The notes beneath the pieces were generated by a model that worked only from the letters and a program-made list of their open reading frames with translations, did no database searches and was not told the DNA's origin. Positions 38,564-51,300 of a DNA stretch of 64,000 nt are shown in pieces (within the stretch, counting starts at the first letter, position 1; every line of letters begins with the position of its first letter). Made by a program: the position numbers and the translations under genes. The DNA comes from Thamnidium elegans (Eukaryota > Mucoromycota > Mucoromycetes > Mucorales > Mucoraceae), in contig JAIXMG010000010.1 of the NCBI GenBank assembly GCA_025201345.1, positions 806,001-870,000 of the forward strand, given 5' to 3'.

Positions 38564-40252
38564 TGTTGCACTAAAAACATAAGGTTATACTTACTTTTTT
38601 TTTTTTTTTTTTTTGGGTGCGTTTTATTTAGATTTGATCCTGTAGATGCACTTGTATATACACTTATTTTTGATACGACACCAGTAGCATTTGGAGCACT
38701 GGGTACACCCGTGACGACACTTGCAGCACTGACGGGATTACCTGTTTTATCACTATCTGCTATGATGGGCCGACAGTTACCTATTGTGAGTTTATTTTTA
38801 CCTGCTTATGCGCTAGTGTTTTATGCAGGACCTCGTGCTGGCATTATCGAATGTTGGCCAATGGCGATAGTGGCTGGTGTCTCATTTGCAGTAATTCAAG
38901 CTATATTTGCAAACTTGGTAGGACCAGAACTACCTGATTTAATTGCAGGGTTGGTTTCATTGGTCTCTGTGATTACATTTGTGCAATATTGGAAACCACC
39001 TTACAGACCGGAATATGAGGCGAATGTCAATTCGATACTAAAAGAGGATACAGCTGTAAATAATGAAGTACGCGTTGAAACAAAAGTATTGGAATCAAGT
39101 GATGAGCTTGTTGGGAAAGATAAATCGTTTGTGAATACGGATACAGAAAGGTTTGCAGATTCTGCAAGTCAGGATTCAAAATCTAGTACACATGTCGAAA
39201 AGCTGTCATGGAAGTTGACTGGGTTAGCTTGGAGTCCTTGGTTATCTATTGTCATTGTTGTCATCATGTAAGCAACAACAACAACAACAAAAAAAATTAA
39301 TAATCGAGAAATCTAAAAATAGATAATTTAAACCCTTTTTTTTTGTGATAGTTGGACATTTGCAGACGTCTCTTCCAAAGGACAAGTAAATGTTAAATGG
39401 CCGCATTTACATCAACAGGTAAATAAGGACAGTTATTTCTATTACAAGTTCAAAGAGAAAATAACATGGATGTGTAATAATTAGGTTTGGTTAACATTAT
39501 ATGGTAAAAAATATGATGCAATTTGGGGTTTTCAACCATTGGGAACAGGAACAGCGATCTTGGTGTCTTCTATTCCATTTTCGGTATTATTATTACTTCA
39601 TGGAGTTCACCCCCGTATATTTCCCGCGGCATTAAGGGATACTACTGTACAACTTTACAAGCCCATTATCACAGTGTCGTTTATTATGGCGTTTGCATAT
39701 TTGTATAATTATTCAGGTACGACACATGAAGTATATTGCTGTTTATGGATTTTTCTAATTATAATTATTGGTTTTTTTTTAGGTATTGTATATACAATTG
39801 GATATCAATTGGCTTCTGTAGGTAAAGCCTTCCCGTTTATTTCAGCTTGGTTAGGTTGGGTTGGTAAAGTATTTTACAAACAATTGGATTTTAAATTATT
39901 TTAATTTTATTCTTACTTTTTTTTTTTTTTTTTTTTTTTTTTAGCTTGCTTTTTATCCGGTAGCGATACATCGGCTAATTCACTTTTCGGTAATTTACAA
40001 GTGGTTGCAGCTAGAGAAATTGGACTATCGGCTGTACTAATGGCAGCTACGAATTCGAGTGGCGCTGTTACATCTAAAATGATATCTCCTCAGAATCTAA
40101 CGACGGGTGTTTCTACTATCGGGTTACAGGGACAAGAAGGACGTATATTACGTCGCACCATCTTACATTCTATATTTATGTGCTGTATAATGGGTGCTAT
40201 CGCGTGTATTCAACAATACGCCATACCAGGCATTATTCCCCCAGAAACTTGA
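37940..40252 (+). CDS. lctP: L-lactate permease family transporter (LctP/LldP type)
   Basis: Polytopic plasma-membrane transporter of the lactate permease family (TC 2.A.14), mainly known from bacteria and archaea. The start at 37940 reads MAFGPPPPDDIVQSGIFIQQ. About seven exons join in frame to ~650 residues with roughly 12-14 hydrophobic spans. Diagnostic stretches are FGWKMPAVQAFESIGNGIVY, FCFGALLEGVAGFGVPGAIC, TTPVAFGALGTPVTTLAALTG, FLSGSDTSANSLFGNLQVVA and ATNSSGAVTSKMISPQNLTTG, all near-consensus for LctP. A hydrophilic loop (about 39020-39200) rich in Lys/Glu/Ser is longer than in bacterial forms. The introns show it is a resident fungal gene. Family knowledge suggests proton-coupled uptake of lactate or glycolate. 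Confidence 0.92.
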
Positions 40253-41511
40253 AAAAAAAAAAATTTACATAATATTTAAGCTTTAGATTTCAAATGTATT
40301 TAGTCATACCCTAATAAGTTTGTGTGTTACGTTAAAGATTTACAAATACAATGACTTTTTTTAATAAAGTTAGAAGTAACGTATTGTATGATGAGAGATT
40401 TATTTTTAAAATAAAGGTCGCCATAAATGGTTGACTTTATTTAAGGTTTTTTTTTTTACATCATTATGAAAGAAAGTGTCAATTAGTAAAATTTGAATCA
40501 GTTTTTTTTTTTTTAAAAAAAAAAATATGCGTTGTAATTATCAAGTTAGGTGATATATACTAGAGTTTATTTTTGTGTGTCGTAGATCTATGGATGACGC
40601 CTTTATTATGACAAGACGTATAAAATTGATTACTCAATTGCAACTTGTATACAGATAAATGATAAAGTAGAGTTCTACCCGGTATACTCTTCTTATACAA
40701 ACAAAAGGGTAACGCATTCGAGTACTATGGGAATCTAACAATAGGCATAGATTATTCTTTATCAAGAAGAAAGTATTACTAAAAATAAAACACACAGAAA
40801 TTATGTTACCATTATAATAACCAGAAATGTATTTTTAAATATATTTTGAATGAACGCTCCCCTTTGGGTGAGGGAGAGGGGGGGATTCATCACCCTTTTT
40901 CATAAAGAGGAGTACACTTGCTATGAAGCTTTTTAAATAAAAAAACTTATTTTTAATTATTCATTTAAACTCATGCAATAAATAAATTATTTTTAGATTG
41001 TATATATTTACCCAGCATAAGCTTTTTTAATACAGTTTGCAAAATTGTAACCTGTCAAGCTTACAAAAAAAAAAAAAACGCACGCACGCACTTAGAATTT
41101 AAATTTTAAGCCTCAGTCCTAACAATAGATTTTTCTCAAAACTGTAAGGACAATTAACTTTTATAGAATTTTACTGTTACTGTTTTTATCATATTCCAGC
41201 GATTCGGTTTATTCTTCCTTATACTGAATTGAAAAAGGAATTTTAAGCTTACGGTTGCTTTCTATATATAACAGGATCTACAAGTATAAATATATTTATA
41301 AATTAAATTCTAAACCCCATTGTGTGTGTACCTTGATAATTTGAACTGCCACACAAAACGTGGTTCAAATTACATTATAACTCTCAACTTGCGGGAGGGA
41401 AAAAAATTAACATTGAACTCTATCTCATAACAATTAAGCATATGATGTATTTGAGTAAAGAGTTGGCGCACCGACTTTAAGCTACCGAATTCACTTGTGT
41501 TTATTTTTAAA

Positions 41512-41544
<33 letters not shown>

Positions 41545-41682
41545 ATTTATATAACCAGGTGAGTTTTTCGTAATCCAACTTTTTTCTTTTTCTCTTTTGT
41601 TGCTATTTAAGAATTATATGCTTTTCTTTACTACTTTTGTACTATTATAAAAATTAAAAAAATTTACAGCCACTGTTTTATT
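40253..41682. other. Intergenic gap with a hairpin, no gene seen
   Basis: No exon or RNA gene is supported in this 1.4 kb gap. It contains an inverted repeat at 41338-41371 (AATTTGAAC / GTTCAAATT, with CAC/GTG inside), a T-then-A homopolymer pair at 40502-40525 and a long T tract at about 41514-41543. Confidence 0.5.
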
Positions 41683-42832
41683 ATGCCTCCGAAAATAACG
41701 AAAGCGAAAGAAGATCCCAATAATTCCAACATGACTGATTCATACTACCCATCTCTACATTCAAGAACCTTAAGTGATATTTCGGTAGGCGAGATACTTT
41801 TAAAATATCAAGATAATTCTCAATTGCTAAACCATATTCTTGTTGCCAAAGCACAAGAGGATAAGGTAATACGAAAAGCGCACATAGTTTTTGTGAGCAT
41901 AAATTTTAATTTTTTTTTTTATAAAAATGTATATAAATAGAGACGTACTGCAGAGGAATTACGACAAGTAGAAGAAGCGCGTTTACAAACTAAATTCATA
42001 GAGTATGAATTGACTCACAGACAAGAAAACAATTCCTATGGTAACTAATTTTCTTTTTTTTAAAAATTAAAAAAAGCGATCTGTTGCTATAGTAAAAAGA
42101 AAAAATATGTATACTTACTGCATTAAAAAAAATTTAAACTTTTTTTTTTAAAAAAAAAAAAAAGCTCAAAACACGAATCATAGCTCAACTTCAATTTTTG
42201 GTTCATCGTTTATGGATCACCAAGATCAATTCACAGATCATGTTGACAATGCTTCTTCCTTGCAGGCAGGGATAGACAATTCACCCGTACCATTGATAAG
42301 CTCCGAATTTCATTACGGCATACAACCAGAATGCGCTAGTATAGCATCTTCACCTTCAGCTGATTTTATTTCATCTTCCAATTTCGATCTGTATGGAGAG
42401 AACCTAATGTTATCTTCGTCTCCGCCATCTACAGATGATCTTGTACTGTTTCCACCTGCCGTAGTAGAAACCAAAAAAGCCAATAAAGGTAAAAAAAAGT
42501 CTAACGCGTCTTCATCCAAAAACATTCACCGAACATTATCTTATGAAAGTGTAATGACTTTAAGTGACTTAAATATACGACCTAAATCAGTTTCTCCTCC
42601 TCCTCCTCTTCCTCCACCACAACCTCCACTGGATCATGATAAAGTAATGGAAGCTCTTCGCGCAAAGTTACGCAGATCAAGTTCTCCTTACCAGAACAGT
42701 AGACCGAAACCTTCTCCTGAACCCACTCCACTTCCACCCAATACGTATCCTACCACTGGCGTGTTATTGTTAAATTTAAAGAGTCGTCGTCGCAAGTCTT
42801 CTGTTACGAAACGAGGCAATTCGTCTAAATAA
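41683..42832 (+). CDS. Ser/Pro-rich protein of unknown function, candidate regulator
   Basis: Three exons (41683-41865, 41941-42041, about 42164-42832) give roughly 317 residues. The start MPPKITKAKEDPNNSN is the first ATG. A short conserved-looking helical block, SVGEILLKYQDNSQLLNHIL, continues into VAKAQEDKRRTAEELRQVEE across the first intron and is the only ordered part. The rest is low complexity: Ser/Asp stretches, a poly-Pro run (PPPPLPPPQPP) and a very basic C-terminus (SRRRKSSVTKRG) that may be a nuclear localisation signal. SSP/SP sites are frequent and could be phosphorylated. I recognise no named family; a nuclear regulatory role is only a guess. Confidence 0.7.
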
Positions 42833-44632
42833 GTTTCTCTCTCTGTACGCTTTTTTTTTTTTTTTTTTTTGTATTTATTATATGTTAGACACATTCCTTC
42901 TTTTTTTATTTTACTATTCGACACCTTCTTTTCTCTCTCTCTCTCTCTCTCTTCTATCTCTTTATTTATTTAAATACCATGCTCCCCCCCCCCTCCCCCA
43001 ATATATATAGTTTCGTTCTTCCCTGTACTTTTTTTCCTTCCTTTTTTTGTCTCATCACTTATGCTTTTTTTTTATATGTACAATAATAAAAAAATAAAAG
43101 ACGCTTTCTTTTTTTTTTACTATGTTACATTTTGAAATTGACAAAAAAATCTGTTGTTTCACATTCTGTTTTCTGTCGCTCTTAAAAAAAAAAAAATGCG
43201 GAAAAGAAAAAAAAAAAAAGAATATATTATTAACATTCTTTATTGCAGTTACGAGTGTACCAAAATATATTTTATTAGATGCTATTATGAATATGAAACA
43301 TAGCCTTTATGACAGCATCAATGTCTAACGAAATAATGGTAGGCCATTGCCGGGATTTGATATATTTTTTCTTAGCTTGTATTTTAAACTAAATATTTGC
43401 AATTTTTTTCTCCATTTATTAATGGGAATTATTGAACTAGCGTTTTTTTTTTTTTTTTTTTTATTTGGTTAATAAAGGAATACAAAAAAGGTTTTGTAAC
43501 TCTGTTTTTTTTTTGAAACCGCGGTATGGGTGGACAAAACTTTTTTTTTTAGTGTTACGAGAAATATAAAAATAGTTTTTCTGTATTACGTTCACCGGAA
43601 AAGCAAAGGGCACAGTGATTTAGAAAGGATAGAAGAAGAAAAAAAAAAGTTTGAAATCAACGGATATTCTTTTAGTAATAATTACAAAGAGTAACAAAAG
43701 TTTAGTATATATATATAAAAAAAAAATGGATCATGTGATGTATGCGATCATTGATCTACAAACATGTATATATTGAACAAAAATACAATTAAAAATGATA
43801 CGATGCCTTCCGTGCTATTTTCGTACTTTTCTAAAATAAAATAAAAATTTGTTATTTTTGGTCTCACAGGGTTATTTCGTCACACAATTGTTTCTCTTTA
43901 ATTTGTTTTATACCAGAAGTAGTCTCTATTCTACTCGATATAGAGGCCAATCAATTCAATTGAGATCATTATATGTGTCCCCACACACACACACACCCCT
44001 AATATTCCCTCTTCCCTGTTTAATTGAGTTGAATATCTGTAGAGCTTTTTGATTCGTATTAAAATAAAAAGTATGCAATGACCTATAGATCGTGTAACAA
44101 GGTCTATTAAAACTATTTTAGGTCTGATAAAAAAAAATTTACTGGGACTCTCAGTCAAATTTTGAGAGTATTCTAAGATAGATGGGGGATTTACTGATTT
44201 CAATAAGTTTCTAGAGGCTTCTATGACGAGTAAAGATGGTTTTATAAATCAATTGCGGATTAGGTTGGGAGGGAGGGTTCTGGCAATTGCTGATAAGCTT
44301 CATGTCACTCAAATCAGATTATCAGCAATTGGTGTCTGTAACGATATGTCTTTCAACCGGAAGGTCAGCGATTCTTTTACGAAGTCTTTTTTTCTTTTTT
44401 AGAATTCAGCTCCTTCTCTCTTGTGTTTTGTTAACACATTTCTATGCTTTATAAAGACGTTTTTCAAGGGCGGAATTCGGGATGCCTTTCGTGTGCAAAA
44501 TCTAGTCTAAGGTTGCCTTGTTTACAGCCAAAAAAGTAAACAGTTATTAGTGCAATATATCAGTTGTAATTGATTTTCACAAGAAAAAAAAAAAAAAAAA
44601 AAAAAAGAGAAGAAGGCTCAGATACGTATCTT

Positions 44633-44663
<31 letters not shown>

Positions 44664-44887
44664 CGCGTTTTATATATTCTATGTTTATGCAGTTCTTACT
44701 TAGTACCACTAAATAATTGGCTGCTACATAACCAACCAAGTGATAGCGAATTGTACCTTTTTTTCAAGTGTAGAAAATTTCATACCCCTACCCGGCTTTT
44801 TTTAAAAAAAAAATCTTTCTGTAGTGAAAAGAGAGTCCCTTTGAAAATTCTTCTCTTTTTTTTTTATATATATACATATTCGAAAAA
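42833..44887. other. 2-kb intergenic gap with a perfect hairpin
   Basis: This gap separates the Ser/Pro-rich gene from RRG9. Pyrimidine microsatellites (CT tract about 42933-42952) and many A or T homopolymers are present. No exon could be supported. The strongest structure is the 13-bp perfect inverted repeat at 44284-44331, listed separately. Confidence 0.5.
44284..44331. repeat. Perfect 13-bp inverted repeat
   Basis: Arms CAATTGCTGATAA (44284-44296) and TTATCAGCAATTG (44319-44331) are exact reverse complements around a 22-nt loop. No gene or terminator is adjacent. It could be a protein-binding palindrome, the ends of a tiny element, or a structured RNA. Confidence 0.75.
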
Positions 44888-46159
44888 ATGCTTAGATCGT
44901 TAACATTACCTACCAACAAACCAAATTTGAATCTGATTCGACTTTTTACAAGTGAAGTACCTGCACAATGGGCACCTAAGAAAAGAGTTTCAAGACCTAC
45001 TATGGAAAAGATCCGAGCATTAGCAGCAGCAGTAAGTATTTGACAGGTTTTTTTTTTTTTTTAAGAGTAGCTAATATTAATATGGTAATAGCAACCGGAA
45101 GTTTATGACGTTGTAAAATTATCCAAGGAATTTACATTATCCGTAGAAGGTGTTCGACGTATTTTAAAGAGCAACTACGTTCCTGACGGAGAAGCAGCCG
45201 AACGTCAAGAAAAGAATCGATATGAAGCTATGGGTCAACGCAGACAGGAGTTCAAGACCAAGCATCCTGATGAATTCGAAAAGACCGAGGCGTGGAAACG
45301 TAACAGCGAGAAGGAAGAAAAAGTACAGGATATCTCTACAGCTAAAAAGACGGGTAATAATAATTGGACAAATGATACTTATAAAAACAATAATTGGAAG
45401 AATGTGTCAGATTCTGCTTCTTGGGGTGATAAGAAGTCTTTTGGTGGTCGTGATGGTGAGCGTAGATCTTCGTTTAACGGAGAGCGCAAGTCTTTCGGCG
45501 GTGAGCGTAGGTCTTTTGATGGTGAAAGAAAGCCTTTTTTTAAGAGAGAGGATGGTGGTGAACGTAGATCTTTTGACGGAGAGAGAAAGCCTTTCTATAA
45601 GAGGGAAGATGGCAGCGAGCGTAGATCTTTTGACGGAGAGAGAAAGCCCTTCTTTAAGAGAGAAGACGGTGGCGAGCGTAGATCTTTTGATGGAGAGAGA
45701 AAGCCCTTCTTCAAGAGAGAAGACGGTGACAGAAATCCTTTTTTCAAGAGGGAAGATGGTGATAGACCTCGCAGAAGTTTCAACAATGAAGACGGTGACA
45801 GACCTAGAAGAAGCTTTAACAGAGAAGACGGTGACAGACCTAGAAGAACTTTTAACAGAGAAGACGGTGACAGACCTAGAAGAACTTTTAATAGAGAAGA
45901 CGGTGACAGACCCCCTAGAAGTTTCAATAGAGAAGACGGTGACAGACCTAGAAGAAGCTTTAATAACGAAGACGGTGACAGACCTAGAAGATCATTCAGC
46001 AGAGAAGATAGTGGTGACAGGCCTAGAAGATCATTCAACAGAGAAGATAGTGGTGACAGACCTAGAAGATCATTCAACAGAGAAGACGGACCTCGTAGAT
46101 CATTCAAAGATGGTCCAATTAGCGAACAAGTAACATCCGATAAATTTAATAAAGATTAA
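44888..46159 (+). CDS. RRG9: Rrg9/neugrin-family mitochondrial protein with repetitive charged tail
   Basis: Two exons (44888-45031, 45092-46159), about 403 residues. The start MLRSLTLPTNKPNLNLIRLF is a typical mitochondrial presequence. The Rrg9 domain follows: VPAQWAPKKRVSRPTMEKIR, then QPEVYDVVKLSKEFTLSVEG and VRRILKSNYVPDG. Rrg9 is needed for mitochondrial genome maintenance and respiration in yeast; the animal neugrin relative acts in mitoribosomal RNA biology. The C-terminal half is unusual: four 19-residue units like GERRSFDGERKPFFKREDG, then about nine 12-13-residue units like EDGDRPRRSFNR. Yeast Rrg9 lacks such a tail. The tail is strongly charged, Arg-rich and surely disordered, perhaps RNA-binding. 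Confidence 0.88.
45500..46090 (+). repeat. Two coding minisatellites (57-bp x4, 36/39-bp x9)
   Basis: Within RRG9, four 57-bp units run 45500-45727, a partial unit spans 45728-45760, and 36-bp units run from 45761 to about 45976, then two 39-bp units (each with an extra Ser codon) and one 36-bp unit to 46090. Units differ mostly by synonymous or conservative changes and all keep the frame. Confidence 0.9.
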
Positions 46160-46365
46160 CCAATAAAAGGAGATTATTTGGTTTACGTGTGTACTCTCAT
46201 AACGCGCGTCGATATTGCAATTTTTTTTTTTTTGGTGAGAATTTTTTTTTTTTTTTTTATTACAAATGTTTAAAAAAAAAATGGGAGGGGGATTTTTTTG
46301 AATCATGGAAAAAAAAGAGGATATAAAAAAAAAAGTAAGATAATTTAGAAGCAGGTTTTTTTTTT

Positions 46366-46809
46366 TTACTTGTTGAGAGCAGCCTTTTCATCTTCATAAC
46401 GTTGCTTATCCTTTTCAGCTTTATCATGGAAAGGCTGAAAGTTTTTTTTTTTTATAATTTAGTATTTTATAATACGTATTATTAAATAAATAAATATAAT
46501 ATTACCTTCTTATCATCATCAGTCATGCTCTTCCATTTTTCACCAAGAAGCTTACCAATTTGACCTGTTTTAATTAAAATTAGAATACACGATTCATTTA
46601 ATAATTATGCGTGTTTATTCGCTCTCTCTCTTTCTCTTACCAAAGGTGGCATCAGGGTTCTCTTCCTTTACTTGGGCACGAGAGGCTTGAGAGAAGAACA
46701 TGTATGCAGATAAACCACGCTTGGGAGCAGAAGGATCCTTCTTGGTTCTCTTCTTCTTCTCATCCTTATCAGAGGCACGCTTGGTAACTTTTTGAGTATC
46801 TTTAGGCAT
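46366..46809 (-). CDS. NHP6: HMG-box chromatin protein NHP6
   Basis: Small nuclear protein with a single HMG box that bends DNA and helps the FACT complex. The start at 46809 reads [20 protein letters not shown], a basic leader as in yeast Nhp6. The box is [20 protein letters not shown], then [20 protein letters not shown], then [20 protein letters not shown], ending with [11 protein letters not shown]. Three exons are separated by two short introns (about 46567-46638 and 46437-46505). The length of about 100 residues is normal for the family. The 1.5-kb gap upstream is shared with the divergent chitin synthase gene. Confidence 0.95.
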
Positions 46810-48314
46810 CTAAAATTAATAATTTTTTGGTGTTAATGCGGATTTTGAATTCATCCTTTGGAGAACAATAAGTTATAAGGGTTATTATAGGAAGTATATA
46901 TAAAAAAAAAAAAAAAAAAAAAAAAAAATGAAAAAAATTAAAAAAAAAAAAAAAGAAGGGAAAAAAACAAGATGAAGAACTTTTTCAAGATGAAAAGAAA
47001 AAAAACTTTTTGTATATGTAAAACGAATAGGGGAAGGGAGAGGGGAGAAGTGGGCGATATATACAGAGTGAAAAAAAAAATATGGAAAAAAAAATAATAT
47101 ACATATAGTATGGAAAAAAAAAAATTATTATTACTACACGCCTATATACTTTACCTTTGTACTATTATTTTTTTTTTTTTTTTTTTTTTAAAAAGAAAAT
47201 ATAGAGTGTAAAAAAAGTAGTGTGAGTGAAAGTATAGTGTTAAATAATAAGGTGTGAGGAAAAAAAAAAGCGCCTTAAAAATTTTTTTTAGTGAGGAGTA
47301 AGGATGCTGGACGTTTATTTTGGTGCTTATTATCCAATCATATCAAGTAGTCTTTTCTACAGTCACAAGCAAAAACCTTGCGGGTTTCAAACTACGCCTA
47401 CTGGTGATTGTGCTCCTCAAACACGTGTAGGAACCAAAAAGATAAAAGGGGGGATTTGTTTATAAACAGCACATATTTTCATAGCAAGGAGTAATAATAA
47501 TAACGCTACGTGCAAAAATGTGGTGTGCAATTTACATTACTTTCGTAAACGCGGCACGGCTATTTAATATATATATATAGAATGAATCCTTCCTTAGCAC
47601 ACACACACTCTCTCTCTATCTCTCTTTTCTCTCTCTTCTATCTTCTTTTTATTTATATGCAATAAAAAGAAACAGACGCTTAGGAATTTATATATAAAAA
47701 AAAAACCACGAAAAGGGCAGGTTTTTTTTTTTTTTTTTAGTAGGAAACTTTTTTTCTTTTTTCTGTGATGAAAAAATATTCTGTGCTTGAAATGATCGCA
47801 TGTTCGGGATAAATTACTCAGTGTAGGCTAAAATAAATTAACTGGAAGCCTGTACTGTTATACGCTTGTTATGATAATAGCTGTATAGTCTATACGCATT
47901 ACATGTACAGGTTTTTCTCTCTATTATTATTATCAGTCTTGTAAAAAAAAAAATATATATATATATACATATAAAAAAACTTGTTGGTAATCTTCAACAG
48001 AAGAACCGAAATTTATATAAAAATAAACACACTATAATAGGGCCTTTTTTAGTTAAGCTGTCGCCGATTCATTATTATTGTTTTTCTACCACCAGGAACA
48101 AAAAGTACTGGTTGAATGCAAGACATATTATCTATAAATATTAAAAAACGTCAAGTTTTTTTTTTTTTTTTTTGACTGTATTATTACCTCTCTTCTTGGT
48201 CTTCTCTTTTTCTTCTTCTTCTTTTCCCCTCTTTTTTTTTTTTTTTACTATTGTATATATAAAAACAACAGTTGTTATATAAAGCAACTGTAATAATAAT
48301 TATAATAAAAAATC
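46810..48314. other. 1.5-kb divergent promoter region of NHP6 and chitin synthase
   Basis: No coding exon was seen. Purine-rich A tracts flank the NHP6 side (about 46902-46980), and CT microsatellites lie at about 47610-47642. The sequence has many AT microsatellites (for example 47955-47966) and possible CCAAT (near 47334). It should hold the promoters of both genes. Confidence 0.5.
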
Positions 48315-51300
48315 ATGTCTAACCTGTACCCCAATGGCGACATAAAGCCGGGAAAGCGGCCTTCCGTTTTACCCGACAACAGAAACCATGAGGCTTTGTC
48401 TAGAGAGTATGTTTTTCAGCAGCAGTATAGACCTATAGCGCCTACTGTGCCTCCTCACCAGACCGAACCCAGTCCTTATCACCGTGGTACTACACAAATG
48501 AATCGGTCTAAATCTTTATCGAGGCCTGAGCGTCAAAGACCTCGTACGGGTATGATTAATAGAAACCCTTCTGTTCGACATCAACAAGCCAAACACATTA
48601 TAGACAACCAAAGAAGATCTCAATCTAGACCTAACCATCGAAACACACCAAATTTAAACCAACCCATGTCTAGTCATTTGCAACAACAATTGGAGCAACA
48701 AAAGCAACAACAATTAAATCAACCGATAAGTTCAAGATCCGAAATAATAGAAGAAAAGGAAAAGGAACCCAAGGTTTTGACAAGTTGGTGGGCCTGGGTT
48801 GCTTTCCTAAGTACTTGTTGTTTTCCTAATTATATTATTCGAGTTTGGTTGGGAAAAACAAATAAGAATATGCAACAAGCTTGGCGAGAAAAAGTAAGTT
48901 TGTATATGTGTATTTATTCTAAATTTATACAATTTTAATTTTAAAAATAGTTAACTTTGTGTTACTTGGTTGCTTTGTTATGTGGTGTGTTGGCTTATAT
49001 TATTTATGGTTTACATATTGATTTATGTTCCAATGATAGAACAAATATACCTTATGCTGCAGAAATAGATGGGCAACGCGTTAGGTTACAGAGACCAGCA
49101 GTATCCGTATTTGGGCAAGTTTATCCGTTTAACACAACGCAAGCCTATTTTGGGTCGCAAAATTTAGAATTAACTGATGCCTTTATGGGAATGGAAATTG
49201 GAGGTATATTTGAAGGTGATACCAAAAATGCTTGTGCTGCTTATCAAAGTCTGATGCCTCCTTGTTCAATTACAAGTCCTACAGGTTTGTTACTCAGCTT
49301 TTTATTTTTATTTTTATATACTAACGGATTTTTTTTTTAGGTGTTACATTATCTAAACAGGATGGTTCTTGTTTATCCGTTGCAGAATTAAATCAGTGGA
49401 GTCAAAGTGACGGATTTATTAGTTTTGACTGGGTAGATGTTCGACCTAGTTTAACCGACATGCAAAAATCCAATGTCGGATTGATTGTAGATACAATTGT
49501 CAATTTGACAACATATTTTGAAGGCAATCAAAATATCTTTGGAGCAGAAGTTGATAAAGTGCTTGAATCTACTCGTGGTAACGATATGACCTACGCACTG
49601 CTTTATACCTCTGCGGGAAAGGAAGCAAGAGCATGTATTACGGCTAGATACGGTGTAGGTATCTTGAACCAAGAAACAGGTGGCTGTATTGCAGACAATT
49701 TGATCATGACAGTTATGTTTGCGGTGATTATTATCATTATCATCATTCGGTACTCGATGGCTTGTTTGTTTCAGTGGGTCATTGCTCATCGTTTGACGAA
49801 ACCAGGCGGAAGATCAAACTGGTTGGCTTGGCGTTCGATTAAAGGAGGTAACGATGATCCTGCAAACCATATACCGGGTCCTTACAACGATTACGGACCG
49901 ATGGCGCCTCAGAATTCTGTACCGTCGTTAAGTTCCAATGGTAATAATCGAAGTGTACAAGGCTCTCATCATGGTTTAAGTGGTAATGACACAGAAGTGG
50001 TGGAAACTGAATTATATACTGTTATGTTGGTTACTTGTTACTCTGAAGGTGAAGAAGGTCTCAAGATTACAATGGATAGTTTATCAAACACGACGTATTC
50101 AAATAAACACAAGATCTTCTTTGTGATTGCAGACGGGTTAATTACTGGTGCGGGCGAATCCAAGTCAACACCTGAAATTGTAGTGGATATGATGGACTTG
50201 ACACCTGCGATGGCTAACCCGAAACCGGCTTCTTATTTAGCTGTGGCGGATGGTGAAAAGCAATTGAATATGGCAAAGGTATATGCAGGCCATTACAACG
50301 GCACGGCATGTATCACGATTGTTAAATGTGGCACAGAAGAAGAACAAAAAGGAGCTAAAGCCGGTAATCGAGGTAAAAGAGATTCACAAGTGATCTTGAT
50401 GTCCTTCTTTCAACACGTGTTGTTTAATGATCGATTCTGTGAACTTGATTATGAAATCTTTTGGAAGATGACTTGGTTGATGGGCGGGGTGACACCGGAT
50501 AAATTTGAAACGGTGTTGATGGTGGATGCAGATACAGAAGTGTTACCGGATGCATTGACGTATATGATTGCAGCTATGGCGAATGATATTACCATCATGG
50601 GTCTTTGCGGCGAAACTAGAATTGCCAATAAGCGCACGTCGTGGGTGACAGCAATTCAGGTATTTGAGTACTATATTTCGCATCACTACGCCAAGGCGTT
50701 TGAATCTTTGTTTGGTATGGTCACTTGTTTACCTGGGTGCTTTAGTATGTACCGTATCAAGTCGCCTAAAAATGGATCGTGGGTGCCCATCTTGGCAAAC
50801 CCAGATATTATTCTTGAATACAATGAAAATGTGGTCACGACTTTACATGAAAAGAATTTGTTGTTGCTTGGTGAGGATAGATTCTTGTCGACTTTGATGC
50901 TGCGTACGTTTCCTAAACGTCAAATGATGTTTGTGCCTAAAGCAAGGTGTCGTACGGTGGTGCCGGATGAATTCAGCGTGCTTTTATCGCAACGTCGTCG
51001 TTGGATTAATTCAACTGTACATAATTTAATGGAGTTGGTGCTTGTTTCTGATCTGTGTGGTATTGCGTGTTTGTCAATGCAGTTCTCTGTGTTTATTGAT
51101 TTGATTGGTACGTTGGTGTTGCCTGCATCTATTGTGATGACGGTGTACTTGATTGTGATCACGGCTACGACAACCGATCCTCAATGGCAGTCCATTGGTT
51201 TACTGATTGCTATTTTGATATTACCTGCTGTTTTGATCGCATTAACTACACTGAAGTTTGTTTATATTGGGTGGATGATTAGTAAGATTTTTTTTTTTTT

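Noticed and set aside
45222..46133. Long overlapping frame (303 codons) in another + frame, and a 170-codon antisense frame, over RRG9
   Set aside because: Both arise from the 57/36-bp in-frame minisatellite; they have monotonous composition, no domain, and the RRG9 frame carries the conserved domain and presequence.
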